Below, in pieces: positions 7,756 to 16,138 of a stretch of 44,248 nt of DNA (the stretch's first letter is position 1; every line of letters starts with the position of its first letter). The stretch lies in NCBI GenBank assembly GCA_949293405.1, contig CASFDI010000013.1, forward strand, positions 1 to 44,248, in the 5' to 3' direction. Origin of the DNA: an uncultured bacterium (lineage in GTDB: Bacteria > Bacillota > Clostridia > Oscillospirales > CAG-272). Below the pieces are notes generated by a model that did no database searches, was not told the DNA's origin, and saw only the letters and a program-made list of their open reading frames with translations. The position numbers and the translations under genes are program-made.

Positions 7756-8334
7756 CTACAGAAAAAAGTCGTCCGCAACAATGGCGCAGGTGGTAATGTC
7801 ACGGTACGCACCTTTGACATACAGGGCGTCTTTCGCGGTACCCTCGGGTTTCATACGGTTCTTTTTCATGACGGAAAGGCTTGCTGCATGATCGGAAAAG
7901 CAGCGTGCCTGAATCCGGTGCAATCCAAGATCGTAAAAACCGAACCGCAGCAGTTCCCTTACCGCCTCGGTTGCATATCCCATACCGGAAAAGTGCGGAT
8001 TGATGACATAGCCGATTTCCGCTGCGGCATGATCCGGGAAAAAAGCACTGAAGCCTGCGGTTCCGATCAGTCGTCCGGTGTCGCGTAATGTTACTGCCCA
8101 GTCAAAGTATTTCCCCTCCCGGTAAAGCCGCACCAGATACGCCAGATAGTTCCGCGTATATCCCAGGCTCGGGTGCGGGTCCCAGAGCAGGCGGGCAGTC
8201 ACATCCGGTCTTCTGGCATATTCAAACACTTCATCGGCGTCATCGGTCCGGAGTTTGCGCAGAACAAGCCGTTCGGTAAACAGTGGCCTCATCGGAATGG
8301 TTTTCTGAATGCTCTCTTCGTGTTTTCGTCTCAT
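7756..8334 (-). CDS. GNAT family N-acetyltransferase, RimJ/RimL-like
   Basis: A 192-residue protein of the acetyltransferase_3 type. The N-terminal FTERLVLRKL is the typical first strand. DWAVTLRDTGRLIGTAGF forms the central strands. EIGYVINPHFSGMGYATEAVRELLRFGF contains the acetyl-CoA-binding Q/R-x-x-G-x-G/A loop in a variant form. The C-terminus has the usual NxxSxxxMKKNRM segment. The substrate cannot be told; relatives acetylate ribosomal protein N-termini or small molecules. The start at 8334 has AAAGAGGG about 6 bases upstream, and a 17-spaced promoter lies at 8383-8411, divergent from proC. Confidence 0.85.
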   Translation of the reverse strand: MRRKHEESIQKTIPMRPLFTERLVLRKLRTDDADEVFEYARRPDVTARLLWDPHPSLGYTRNYLAYLVRLYREGKYFDWAVTLRDTGRLIGTAGFSAFFPDHAAAEIGYVINPHFSGMGYATEAVRELLRFGFYDLGLHRIQARCFSDHAASLSVMKKNRMKPEGTAKDALYVKGAYRDITTCAIVADDFFL

Positions 8335-8382
8335 GGCGATCCCTCTTTCCGGGGTTCGGTTTGTTATATTTTCTTTTGTTCA

Positions 8383-8411
8383 ATTATAGCAAAAACCGTC
8401 GCCCGTTTCAA
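8383..8411 (-). promoter_or_regulatory. Promoter of the GNAT-dacF unit
   Basis: TTGAAA (8406-8411), 17 bases, TATAAT (8383-8388) on the minus strand. It is divergent from the proC promoter about 65 bases away. Confidence 0.85.
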
Positions 8412-8473
8412 GTGCGGGAGCATGAGAAAAGCATTTCTGTCGACTGGGGTGCCTGCAATTCATACTTTGGTTA

Positions 8474-8502
8474 TTGCTTTTTTCCGATCCGTATGATAGA
8501 AT
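8474..8502 (+). promoter_or_regulatory. Promoter of proC and the DUF624-like gene
   Basis: TTGCTT (8474-8479), 17 bases, TAGAAT (8497-8502) on the plus strand, about 40 bases before the proC ATG. Confidence 0.65.
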
Positions 8503-8543
8503 ATGAAAGTAAGGAAAAAATATGCGGCAAGGAGCGCTTTGAA

Positions 8544-9419
8544 ATGGCAGAAACAGTTATCAGGTACGGTTTTATCGGAGTGGGCAATATGGCGAGCGCA
8601 ATCATACGCGCCATAACCTCTCCACAGCGTAATCCGGTTGTTCCCTTCCGGGATCTGTTCCTGTACGATCCGCTGACAGAGAAAACCGACCGATTCTCGA
8701 AAGAAGGCGCACATGCCTGCTCCGGTATTCCGGAGGTCGTTGCCTCCTCGGACCTGATTGTTCTTGCGGTGAAGCCGCAGCAATATGCTCAGGTGCTGGC
8801 TGACATCCGCCAATCGGGGATCTCCCTCTCGGGTAAGACCTTTGTTTCCCTGGCTGCCGGCGTTGACACAGACGCGGTCTCTGCAGGACTGGGGTGCAAG
8901 GCTGCAGTGGTGCGCACCATGCCCAACACGCCTCTGCTGGTGGGAGCGGGCGTCACGGCCCTGTGCAGGAACGATGCCGTGACCGATGCCGCTTTCGCCA
9001 CGGTCAGCGGCATGTTCTCCGCGGCCGGCGCCGTGCTGGTCCTTCCGGAAAGTGAGATGAATGCCATCATTGCCGTGACCTCCAGCGCGGTTGCCTACTA
9101 CTACGAATTCATGCGCGCCGTACTGCGCGGCGCCCGTCAGATCGGACTGGAAGAAGAGCAGCTGCGTGATGCAGTGGCCCATACCGCCATCGGCGCCGCA
9201 AAAATGGTACTTGAGAATCCGCAGCTGTCACTTGACAAACTGATTGACATGGTGACCTCCTATAAGGGAACCACGGAACAGGCGCTGCTTGCTTTCCGGG
9301 AGCGCGACCTCGACGGCACGGTTGCCGCGGGCATGATCGCCTGCACCAGGCGTGCGGAAGAGTTGGGCGCCGCACTGCGCGCATCGCTTGAGGAAGCAGG
9401 TACGCAGAATCATGAATGA
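8544..9419 (+). CDS. proC: Pyrroline-5-carboxylate reductase
   Basis: Reduces 1-pyrroline-5-carboxylate to proline with NAD(P)H, the last step of proline synthesis. The 291-residue protein has the Rossmann motif GFIGVGNMA at residues 9-17, LAVKPQQ and RTMPNTPLLVGAG in the middle. The C-terminal dimerisation domain ends in VTSYKGTTEQAL, where most homologues have VTSPGGTT. The open frame runs back to 8283, but the start at 8544 matches homologues and follows AAGGAG at 9 bases; the predicted promoter lies just before it. The stop overlaps the next gene by 8 bases, so translation is probably coupled. No proA or proB is in the window. Confidence 0.95.
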   Translation: MAETVIRYGFIGVGNMASAIIRAITSPQRNPVVPFRDLFLYDPLTEKTDRFSKEGAHACSGIPEVVASSDLIVLAVKPQQYAQVLADIRQSGISLSGKTFVSLAAGVDTDAVSAGLGCKAAVVRTMPNTPLLVGAGVTALCRNDAVTDAAFATVSGMFSAAGAVLVLPESEMNAIIAVTSSAVAYYYEFMRAVLRGARQIGLEEEQLRDAVAHTAIGAAKMVLENPQLSLDKLIDMVTSYKGTTEQALLAFRERDLDGTVAAGMIACTRRAEELGAALRASLEEAGTQNHE

Positions 9420-10407
9420 CCGCAACCGAAAACCGTCACGATTCCGTATCTTTAATTTTCAGAAAGACGGAAAAGGTGTTTCCAAAGACGAGGTCCTGAA
9501 CGAAAAACCAAATCTCAAAGGTTTTTTCAAACTGTACAAAGACAGTATCAGCCGTCTTCTGACTGTCAACATCATGATGGTTATCGGATGCCTGCCGGTG
9601 CTTCTTGCCATTCTTGCGGCATCGGATCTGATGATGATCGAGTATACTGCCCCCAATTCAGATTTTTACAGCGTGATTCACAGCACCCTGGTGGGATTGG
9701 ATACCTTTTCAGCCGCTGATCTGGCACTGATCGGTACAGAGGGCATTCAGCTGACTCTGCACGCTCCCAGCACCTGGACTTATGTGTTTTACGGAACTTC
9801 CCTGCTGACCTTTCTGACATTCGGCTTGGTGAATGTTGGATCGGCGTATGTGCTGCGGCAGATGGTTTCCCGTCAGCCGGTGTTCATGGTTTCGGATTTC
9901 TTCTATGCAATCCGCCGCAACTGGAAACAGGCACTGCCCTTCGGCATGCTGGACCTGCTCCTACTGATTCTGATTCCGGCCAATGTCTTCATTCTGCTGA
10001 CCTCCGGAACTTCGTTCCTGTTCGGATTCCTTTTCTGGTGCAATATTATTTTCGGTGTATTGTACTTCATCATGCGGTTCTATATCTACCTGCAAATGGT
10101 GACTTTTGATCTTTCGGTATTCAAGATCCTGAAAAATTCGCTGATTTTTTCCATGCTGGGACTCAAGCGGAACCTGATGGCCCTGCTCGGAATCCTGGCA
10201 CTGGTACTGATCAATGTGCTGTGCATTTTCGGATTCGGCGGTATCCTTCTGCCGATCGGAATCGCATTCCCGTTTATGATTCTCTTCTCACACAGTGCCT
10301 TTATGGCCACCTATGCCGCATATTTTAAGATCAAGGAAATCATGATTGATCCGCTGCTCGCCGAAGAGCAAGTACAGGATGCTCCTGCAGAAGATTCACA
10401 GGCTTGA
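9412..10407 (+). CDS. DUF624 (YesL-like) family membrane protein
   Basis: A 331-residue integral membrane protein. After a polar N-terminus of about 60 residues there are about six hydrophobic segments, starting with the one in NIMMVIGCLPVLLAILAAS. The central motif SAYVLRQMVSRQPVFMVSDFFYAIRRNWKQ is typical of the YesL/DUF624 family. Some members sit beside sugar ABC transporters, but none is present here. The function is unknown. The start at 9412 overlaps proC, and the pair ends at the terminator at 10478-10510. Confidence 0.75.
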   Translation: MNDRNRKPSRFRIFNFQKDGKGVSKDEVLNEKPNLKGFFKLYKDSISRLLTVNIMMVIGCLPVLLAILAASDLMMIEYTAPNSDFYSVIHSTLVGLDTFSAADLALIGTEGIQLTLHAPSTWTYVFYGTSLLTFLTFGLVNVGSAYVLRQMVSRQPVFMVSDFFYAIRRNWKQALPFGMLDLLLLILIPANVFILLTSGTSFLFGFLFWCNIIFGVLYFIMRFYIYLQMVTFDLSVFKILKNSLIFSMLGLKRNLMALLGILALVLINVLCIFGFGGILLPIGIAFPFMILFSHSAFMATYAAYFKIKEIMIDPLLAEEQVQDAPAEDSQA

Positions 10408-10477
10408 CAAATTTATGCGCGCCTGATCTCTGCGAGAGGTACGGGTTTTGACCTGACGGTTATGGACTTTCTTTCAT

Positions 10478-10510
10478 AAGAGGGGTCGTCCCTGTGGACA
10501 GCCCCTCTTT
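10478..10510 (+). terminator. Terminator of proC and the DUF624-like gene
   Basis: Stem aagagggg/cccctctt (10478-10485 with 10502-10509) with a further inner gtcc/ggac pairing, then TTTCTGCCTTT. It also separates this unit from the convergent deacetylase gene ending at 10521. Confidence 0.75.
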
Positions 10511-10520
10511 CTGCCTTTAT

Positions 10521-11213
10521 TTATTCTCCTGCATTCATTAATTCGCTTACCGTGACAAAACTGTATCCGCGCTGCAAAAGGACCGGGATAATCTGACGCA
10601 ACGCTTCGGGCGTATGACTGCGCGGTGAAATATAATCATGAAACAGAATGATATCTCCTCCCCTGACACGCCCGAGCACGGTAGATGCAATGGTGTCGGC
10701 CGACATGCCGCGCCAGTCCTCCGTATCGATGGACCAGCAGACCGTACGATATCCCATCGACCGCACCTGCTCTTCCTGGTCAGGACGGATCGCACCCGTA
10801 GGCGGCCGGAACAGTCTGCACTCCGCGCCGGTCAGCGAACGGACTGCTGCCGCGGTCAGCTGAAGTTCACGCCGGAGAGAATCGGAATCCAGTTTGCTCA
10901 CATCGAGATGGTGGTATGTGTGATTACCGATTTCATGTCCCGCGGCCGCAACCTGCGAAAGTACCTGCGGATAATTCCGTACATTCTGACCGATCACGAA
11001 GAAAGTTGCCTGAATTCCGTACTCTTCCAATACCTTGAGAATACGGCCGGTCTGTCCCGGATGCGGTCCGTCGTCAAATGTGATGGCAATTCTTTTTTCG
11101 TCCCGTTTGCCTGCATAGAGAATATCGCGTGCATAAAGGGGCATGGTGCAGAAATGCACGCCGATCCCGAGCGCCAGACAGGCGGTCAGCCATTTCCCAA
11201 GAATCTGCTTCAT
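10521..11213 (-). CDS. Polysaccharide deacetylase (NodB homology domain)
   Basis: A 230-residue secreted or membrane-anchored carbohydrate esterase family 4 enzyme. An N-terminal hydrophobic segment (residues 8-28) is followed by the NodB domain. TFDDGPHP (45-52) supplies the catalytic and metal Asp pair, HTYHH (98-102) the two metal histidines, RPP near 138 and IDTEDW near 163. The C-terminal LFHD supplies the catalytic His. The likely substrate is N-acetylated peptidoglycan or a related glycan. It overlaps the upstream PdaA-type gene by 4 bases (ATGA), so the two are translationally coupled. A PdaB-like sporulation role is possible but not shown. Confidence 0.88.
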   Translation of the reverse strand: MKQILGKWLTACLALGIGVHFCTMPLYARDILYAGKRDEKRIAITFDDGPHPGQTGRILKVLEEYGIQATFFVIGQNVRNYPQVLSQVAAAGHEIGNHTYHHLDVSKLDSDSLRRELQLTAAAVRSLTGAECRLFRPPTGAIRPDQEEQVRSMGYRTVCWSIDTEDWRGMSADTIASTVLGRVRGGDIILFHDYISPRSHTPEALRQIIPVLLQRGYSFVTVSELMNAGE

Positions 11214-11986
11214 GGCTCGGCCTTATTCCTCTCACACAGAGTCTGAAGCGTTCCGAAAGTATATCCTTCACTCCGCCAGTAATCGATCATCTCACCCAAT
11301 ACATCGGCGTTGGTCTTCGAAGTAGGATGAAGCAGCAGGACGGCACCGTTGTGCGTGTAGGTTTTCATTTTTTCGATGGCATCCGCACGGCTCGGCTGTT
11401 TGTTGTTATCCCAGTCCGCATATGCAAAACTCCAGAAAACCGTACTGTATCCCATCTGCTGTGCTGTTTCAAGGTTGCACTTACTGAAAGTTCCTTCCGG
11501 CGGGCGGTAAAACTTTGCCAGTTCCAGTCCGGTCGCCTCCCGGTAGCACTGCTCCAGCCGCACAAGCTCTGCACGGAACTCTTCGGGGGTAGCTTTCGCC
11601 ATATTCCGGTGTGAAAAGGTATGATTGCACACCAGATGTCCTTCCTGCGCCATACGCATGACCAGAGGCGTTTCCGCACTCACCAGGTGCCCCAACACAA
11701 AAAACGCAGCCGGAACCAGCTTTTCTTTCAGAATGTCAAGAATACGGGCAATATTGCCGTTTTCATATCCTGCGTCAAATGTCAGGTACAGCACCTTTTC
11801 TCCCGATTCCTGCACCGCCTTGTCAACATAAACGCCGCCATACTGATCAACAAATGCCATCTGTGACTCGGCAACCGGCTGTCTGTGCTCCCGGTTCCGT
11901 TTCATATACCAGTGACAGACTTCGCCTCCCGGCGCAGCAGCAGTCAGCAGGGTCACAGCGGCAATCCATGCAATAATTTGTTTCAT
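11210..11986 (-). CDS. pdaA: PdaA-type delta-lactam-biosynthetic de-N-acetylase
   Basis: PdaA removes the acetyl group from N-acetylmuramic acid so that muramic delta-lactam can form in spore cortex peptidoglycan. The 258-residue protein has an N-terminal hydrophobic leader (about residues 3-18), then the PdaA variant of the NodB motifs: TFDAGYENG at 69-77, HTFSH at 122-126, YRPPEGTFS near 166 and FWSFAYADWD near 194. The DAGYENG and AYADWD forms distinguish PdaA from ordinary deacetylases. ATG at 11986 has GGAGG about 7 bases upstream. No clear promoter was found. Its presence is one reason to think the organism forms endospores. Confidence 0.88.
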   Translation of the reverse strand: MKQIIAWIAAVTLLTAAAPGGEVCHWYMKRNREHRQPVAESQMAFVDQYGGVYVDKAVQESGEKVLYLTFDAGYENGNIARILDILKEKLVPAAFFVLGHLVSAETPLVMRMAQEGHLVCNHTFSHRNMAKATPEEFRAELVRLEQCYREATGLELAKFYRPPEGTFSKCNLETAQQMGYSTVFWSFAYADWDNNKQPSRADAIEKMKTYTHNGAVLLLHPTSKTNADVLGEMIDYWRSEGYTFGTLQTLCERNKAEP

Positions 11987-12042
11987 ATTTACCTCCGCTT
12001 ATCTGTGATTAGTGTTGCGCCACGAGCACGGATTACACAATG

Positions 12043-12120
12043 AAAAAACAGGCAAAACCGCATTTCACTCAGAATATACGGAATTGCCTGTTTTCTGCGT
12101 GTTGCACACACGGCAACACG
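12043..12120 (-). terminator. Two hairpins downstream of mrp
   Basis: Reading leftward from mrp, the first hairpin is cgtgttgc/gcaacacg (12098-12105 with 12113-12120). The second has an 11-bp stem, aaaacaggcaa/ttgcctgtttt (12045-12055 with 12084-12094), with a long loop, and its distal arm ends in six T's. The second is the likely terminator of the cvpA-clpE-mrp operon. Confidence 0.7.
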
Positions 12121-12134
12121 GCAAAGTTATTTCA

Positions 12135-12980
12135 TTATTTCTTTTCGGAGGCGGGTAGTTTCTCCAGCAGATCAGCCGCGGCATCCAGTGCATTGCAATC
12201 CATCAGTTCGATGATACCCTTGTCGCAGAGTTTTGCAAGAGCGGGATCGATCGGAATTTTCGCAAGGACCTTCAGATGATGAGCTTCTGCCAGTTTTTCA
12301 ATATTGCTTTCACCGAAAATCTTGTGTTCTGTATTGCAGTTAGGGCATTTGAAATAACTGTAATTTTCGATCAGCCCGAGCACCGGAATATTCATGAGAG
12401 AGGCCATATTCACTGCTTTCTCAACAATCAGGCTGACCAGCTCCTGAGGACTCGATACCACAATGATACCATCCACCGGAAGACTCTGGAAAACGGTCAG
12501 CGGCACATCTCCTGTTCCGGGAGGCATATCCACAAACATATAGTCTACATCATTCCAGGCCACATCGGTCCAGAACTGCTTGACAGTTCCGGCAATGATC
12601 GGACCGCGCCAGACTACCGGCTTCGCCTCATCGTCGATCAGCAGATTCAGAGACATGACTTCAATACCGGTTTTGGTACGGGGAGGAATCATTCCGAGCT
12701 CGGACCCGTTTACAGATCCGGTCCCGATACCGAATGATTTGGGAATGGAGGGCCCCGTAATATCGGCATCCAGAATCGCGGTTCTGTAACCGCGGCGCTG
12801 CATCAGAACGGCAAGCATGGAAGTCACAAGAGATTTTCCGACGCCTCCCTTGCCGCTGACAATGCCGATGACGTGCTTGACATCGCTTGCGTCATTCTGC
12901 TTTTCGGTCAGTGATTCCCGCTCGCGTGAAGAACAGTTTACAGAGCAGGTGCTGCACTGATGATTACATTCTTCTGCCAT
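12135..12980 (-). CDS. mrp: Mrp/NBP35-type ATP-binding iron-sulfur carrier protein
   Basis: A 281-residue member of the ParA/MinD-like P-loop family that carries and transfers Fe-S clusters. It has the deviant Walker A GKGGVGKS near residues 43-50, VDMPPGTGD as Walker B/switch II, and a CxxC pair (KCPNC) near residue 225, which binds the bridging cluster in the dimer. The N-terminus has extra cysteines (CNHQCSTCSVNC), as in NBP35-like archaeal and clostridial proteins. It ends the operon, 16 bases after clpE. Confidence 0.93.
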   Translation of the reverse strand: MAEECNHQCSTCSVNCSSRERESLTEKQNDASDVKHVIGIVSGKGGVGKSLVTSMLAVLMQRRGYRTAILDADITGPSIPKSFGIGTGSVNGSELGMIPPRTKTGIEVMSLNLLIDDEAKPVVWRGPIIAGTVKQFWTDVAWNDVDYMFVDMPPGTGDVPLTVFQSLPVDGIIVVSSPQELVSLIVEKAVNMASLMNIPVLGLIENYSYFKCPNCNTEHKIFGESNIEKLAEAHHLKVLAKIPIDPALAKLCDKGIIELMDCNALDAAADLLEKLPASEKK

Positions 12981-12996
12981 TTTTTATCTCCTTGAT

Positions 12997-15300
12997 TTAT
13001 AAACATTCCAAAGAAATCTGATCATCTTTCACTGAAAGATGCGCACCGGTTAGAGAGCCGCCCGGAGCGGAAATGACCGCCTGTGCGAGCTGGTCTTCCA
13101 CATGGATCTCGATATAACGCCGCATGTTTCTCGCTCCGAACTTTTCCGAATAAGAGTCTGTGGCAATCTTCTGTACAGCGGCGTCATCGTATGACAGGGC
13201 GATCCCCTTCTCCTTCAGGTGATCCCGCAACTGCCCGAGCATCATGGCTGCAAGTGCGCGGAAATCCTCAGGAGTCAGATGACGGAATGTGATGACCTCG
13301 TCAATCCGGTTCAGGAATTCGGGACGCAGGAAAGAAAGCAGGGCGCGCTCCGTCTGTGCCTTGTCCTGCGCGGCAGCACTGGCTGCGAAGCCGGAGACTG
13401 CCGAGGAGCGGTCGCTCCCCGCATTGGTGGTCATGATAATGATGGTATTTTCAAAATTGACCTTGCGTCCGGAGGCGTCGGTGATATGACCGTCATCCAG
13501 AATCTGCAGCAGGATATTAAGCACATCAGGGTGTGCTTTTTCAATCTCGTCGAACAGGATCACCGAGTACGGTCTGCGTCTGATCTGTTCCGTCAACTGT
13601 CCCGCTTCGTCGTATCCCACATAGCCGGGAGGGGCGCCGATAATACGCGAGACCGAGTGCTTTTCCATATATTCGGACATGTCAAGCCGGATCAGCGTAT
13701 CAGGCTGCTTGAACAGATCGTCTGCAAGCACTTTGACCAGTTCCGTTTTTCCGACGCCGGTCGGACCGGCAAAGATCATGGAAACCGGACTGGTACGCTG
13801 TGAGACACCGGCACGCTTGCGTTTGACAGCGCGTACCACCGCATCCACCGCTTCATCCTGACCGACGATCCGCTTGCGGATCCGGTCGCCAAGATTGTCC
13901 AGCCGCTCAAACTCGGACTGCGAAACATCGGATGCAGGAATGCCGGTCCAGATCTCAATCACATCAGCCAGATCGGAAACGGTGACCTCTACCGAGGCAC
14001 ACTCCTGCTCCACCTTTGCGCTTTCGTCGACCAGGTTGGCTTCCTTGGTTTTCAAAGCTGCCAGTTTTTCATAATAGGGTGTGGCAGCATCGCCTTCCAG
14101 TTTTTCCGCTTCGCTTTCAGTCTTCGTCTTCTCGTCCAGCAGGTTTTTCATCTCCTGCTCCAACTGCAACTTGCGGTTGAGAACCGGATTATGCAAAGCC
14201 ACATGCGCGGCCGCCTCATCCAGCAGGTCAATCGCCTTATCCGGCAGAAAACGGTCTGTAATATACCGTTCGGAAAGTACGGCGGCCGCCTTGACGGTTG
14301 CGTCCGGAATGGAAAGTCCGTGAAACTTTTCGTAAAACTGTTTGATTGCACCCAGCATGCGGACTGTGTCTTCCACAGAGGGCTCATTGACCAGCACCGG
14401 CTGGAATCTGCGCTCAAGCGCGCTGTCCTTTTCAATATATTTGCGGTATTCTTTCAGTGTGGTCGCACCGATCACCTGAATCTCACCGCGCGAAAGGGCG
14501 GGCTTTAGAATGTTGGCGGCATTCATACTGCCGTCAGCGTCTCCGGCACCCACAATGTTATGCACCTCGTCAATGACCAGAATGACATTCCCGGACGCCT
14601 TGACCTCATTGATTAGCCCAAGGATACGCGACTCAAACTGCCCGCGGAACTGCGTGCCGGCCACAAGGGCGGTCAGATCGACCAGCCAGACCTCGCGGTT
14701 CTGCAACTTGAAAGGAACCTGGCCGTCCGCGATCCGCAGTGCAAGCGCTTCTGCGATGGCGGTCTTTCCGACGCCCGGTTCTCCGATCAGACACGGATTG
14801 TTTTTCTGGCGGCGACACAGAATCTGCGTCACCCGTTCCAGTTCCTTGTCACGGCCGATAATCCGGTCAATTTTACCTTCTGCCGCCTTTTTTGTAAGGT
14901 TCTGACAGTAGGTGTTCAGATATTTGCGGTTGTCTTTCTGCTCTTTTCCGTCCGGACGTTTCTTGCCGTTCTTGCGTCCCTGCATGTTCTGCATGGCGGC
15001 GCCCAGGTTCTGAAAGATCTTCGGCAACTCAATGGCAGGCGCGCCTCCGTCCTCACCGTCGTCGGGCGGCACATCGGGCAGATTTTCGTCTCCCATTGCG
15101 TTCTGCATTTCGGCGGAAAGATTGTTTATATCTTCCTCCGTAATGCCCATTTTGCTCAGCATATCGTTGACCGGCTTGATGCCCAGCTCCTGAGCACATT
15201 TCAGACACAAGCCTTCCTGTATGGTTTCATTATGATCGATGCGGGTAATAAACACAACCGCTATGCGTTTATGACACCGCGCACACATTTGCATTTCCAT
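12997..15300 (-). CDS. clpE: ClpE-type AAA+ unfoldase (Clp protease ATP-binding subunit)
   Basis: A 767-residue hexameric unfoldase expected to feed substrates to ClpP. The N-terminal zinc finger C6-x2-C9...C32-x2-C35 marks the ClpE type. AAA-1 has Walker A GEPGVGKT at 173-180 and VIDEVHN. A coiled middle domain rich in Lys/Glu lies around 385-435. AAA-2 has GPTGVGKT near residue 500 and LFDEIEKAH. SGF after TTNAG replaces the usual [VIL]GF ClpP-docking tripeptide, so docking is probably kept. No clpP, ctsR or mcsAB is nearby. It lies 24 bases after cvpA, and a CtsR-like repeat overlies the operon promoter. Confidence 0.92.
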   Translation of the reverse strand: MEMQMCARCHKRIAVVFITRIDHNETIQEGLCLKCAQELGIKPVNDMLSKMGITEEDINNLSAEMQNAMGDENLPDVPPDDGEDGGAPAIELPKIFQNLGAAMQNMQGRKNGKKRPDGKEQKDNRKYLNTYCQNLTKKAAEGKIDRIIGRDKELERVTQILCRRQKNNPCLIGEPGVGKTAIAEALALRIADGQVPFKLQNREVWLVDLTALVAGTQFRGQFESRILGLINEVKASGNVILVIDEVHNIVGAGDADGSMNAANILKPALSRGEIQVIGATTLKEYRKYIEKDSALERRFQPVLVNEPSVEDTVRMLGAIKQFYEKFHGLSIPDATVKAAAVLSERYITDRFLPDKAIDLLDEAAAHVALHNPVLNRKLQLEQEMKNLLDEKTKTESEAEKLEGDAATPYYEKLAALKTKEANLVDESAKVEQECASVEVTVSDLADVIEIWTGIPASDVSQSEFERLDNLGDRIRKRIVGQDEAVDAVVRAVKRKRAGVSQRTSPVSMIFAGPTGVGKTELVKVLADDLFKQPDTLIRLDMSEYMEKHSVSRIIGAPPGYVGYDEAGQLTEQIRRRPYSVILFDEIEKAHPDVLNILLQILDDGHITDASGRKVNFENTIIIMTTNAGSDRSSAVSGFAASAAAQDKAQTERALLSFLRPEFLNRIDEVITFRHLTPEDFRALAAMMLGQLRDHLKEKGIALSYDDAAVQKIATDSYSEKFGARNMRRYIEIHVEDQLAQAVISAPGGSLTGAHLSVKDDQISLECL

Positions 15301-15324
15301 TTGACAGTTCCTTTTCGAGAGGGG

Positions 15325-16023
15325 TTATTTGATTGACAGCAGTGTATCAAGCGGGTTAAAATGATAGAAATATTTCGCAATAAAACTCTGTTCGATATCG
15401 AATCCGCGCAGCAAGGCCACATCACTTTCGGAAAAGAGCGAGAAGCCCCATGTGAGCACCTTGACGGCGATCCAGGTAAAGACCAGCGAAAACAAAAGTC
15501 CGAACAGTACGCCGCCGATCCGGTTCACAATCCGCAGACCGGGCAGTTCGAATACGCCGTGCAGCAGCCGGCCTACCAGCCGGATCGCAATCCGGAAGAC
15601 GAAATACAGCAGTACAAAGGCGATCACCGTACCGATCACATTCGCCACAGGAAGCGCCACCTTTCCGGCAAAGGCTTCCGCCGCTGATGTGCCCTCGGAC
15701 GAGGTGCTTGCCATGGCCTCAAGATCGACATTGAACAGTGATGCTCCCCAGCGGATGACAAGCGGCAACTGCTCTACCAACTGCTCGGGCGTATCTGCGT
15801 CCACCGCAATATATGCGCTGAGTTTTTCGGTTATCGGATCAACAAGAAATGCACGCGCAAGCAGTTTCCCGAACGGGGACGCGAGCAGAAAAGCAAATAC
15901 GGCGGCCGCCAGACGGCGCATGCGCCGGAAGATGATACGAATCATGCCCGCAAAGTAACCGCCGACCAATCCCCAGATCAGGCAGCCGATTACCAGCAGG
16001 TCCAGTATCCATTTGAGTATCAA
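15325..16023 (-). CDS. CvpA family membrane protein
   Basis: A 232-residue integral membrane protein with about four hydrophobic segments: residues 5-25, 38-55, 130-155 and 168-195. The N-terminal pattern, a first helix then GYFAG and a basic RIIFRRMRRL stretch, is that of CvpA-like proteins. CvpA is linked to colicin V production and envelope stress tolerance in enterobacteria; the role in Firmicutes is unclear. The start codon is TTG at 16023, with AGGTGG 9 bases upstream. It is the first gene of the cvpA-clpE-mrp operon, behind a perfect consensus promoter. Confidence 0.8.
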   Translation of the reverse strand: MILKWILDLLVIGCLIWGLVGGYFAGMIRIIFRRMRRLAAAVFAFLLASPFGKLLARAFLVDPITEKLSAYIAVDADTPEQLVEQLPLVIRWGASLFNVDLEAMASTSSEGTSAAEAFAGKVALPVANVIGTVIAFVLLYFVFRIAIRLVGRLLHGVFELPGLRIVNRIGGVLFGLLFSLVFTWIAVKVLTWGFSLFSESDVALLRGFDIEQSFIAKYFYHFNPLDTLLSIK

Positions 16024-16083
16024 GGACTATTCCCACCTTTTTCCCGGTTTATTATATACACATCCGGTCATCACTTGACTAAC

Positions 16084-16112
16084 ATTATACTATAGCCGAC
16101 AAAGTCTGTCAA
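16084..16112 (-). promoter_or_regulatory. Consensus promoter of cvpA-clpE-mrp with a CtsR-like repeat
   Basis: A perfect TTGACA (16107-16112), 17-base spacer, TATAAT (16084-16089) on the minus strand. On the plus strand GACAAA (16098-16103) and GTCAAC (16108-16113) form a direct repeat 10 bases apart. Each differs by one base from the CtsR half-site GTCAAA, at the correct spacing, and overlaps the -35. The repeat's role is inferred. Confidence 0.85.
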
Positions 16113-16138
16113 CCGGTGGAGAAAAGTTTATGATTCGT

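Noticed and set aside
8283-8543. N-terminal extension of proC to 8283
   Set aside because: It would read through both divergent promoters and part of the GNAT gene; homologues start at the MAETVIRYGFIG position.
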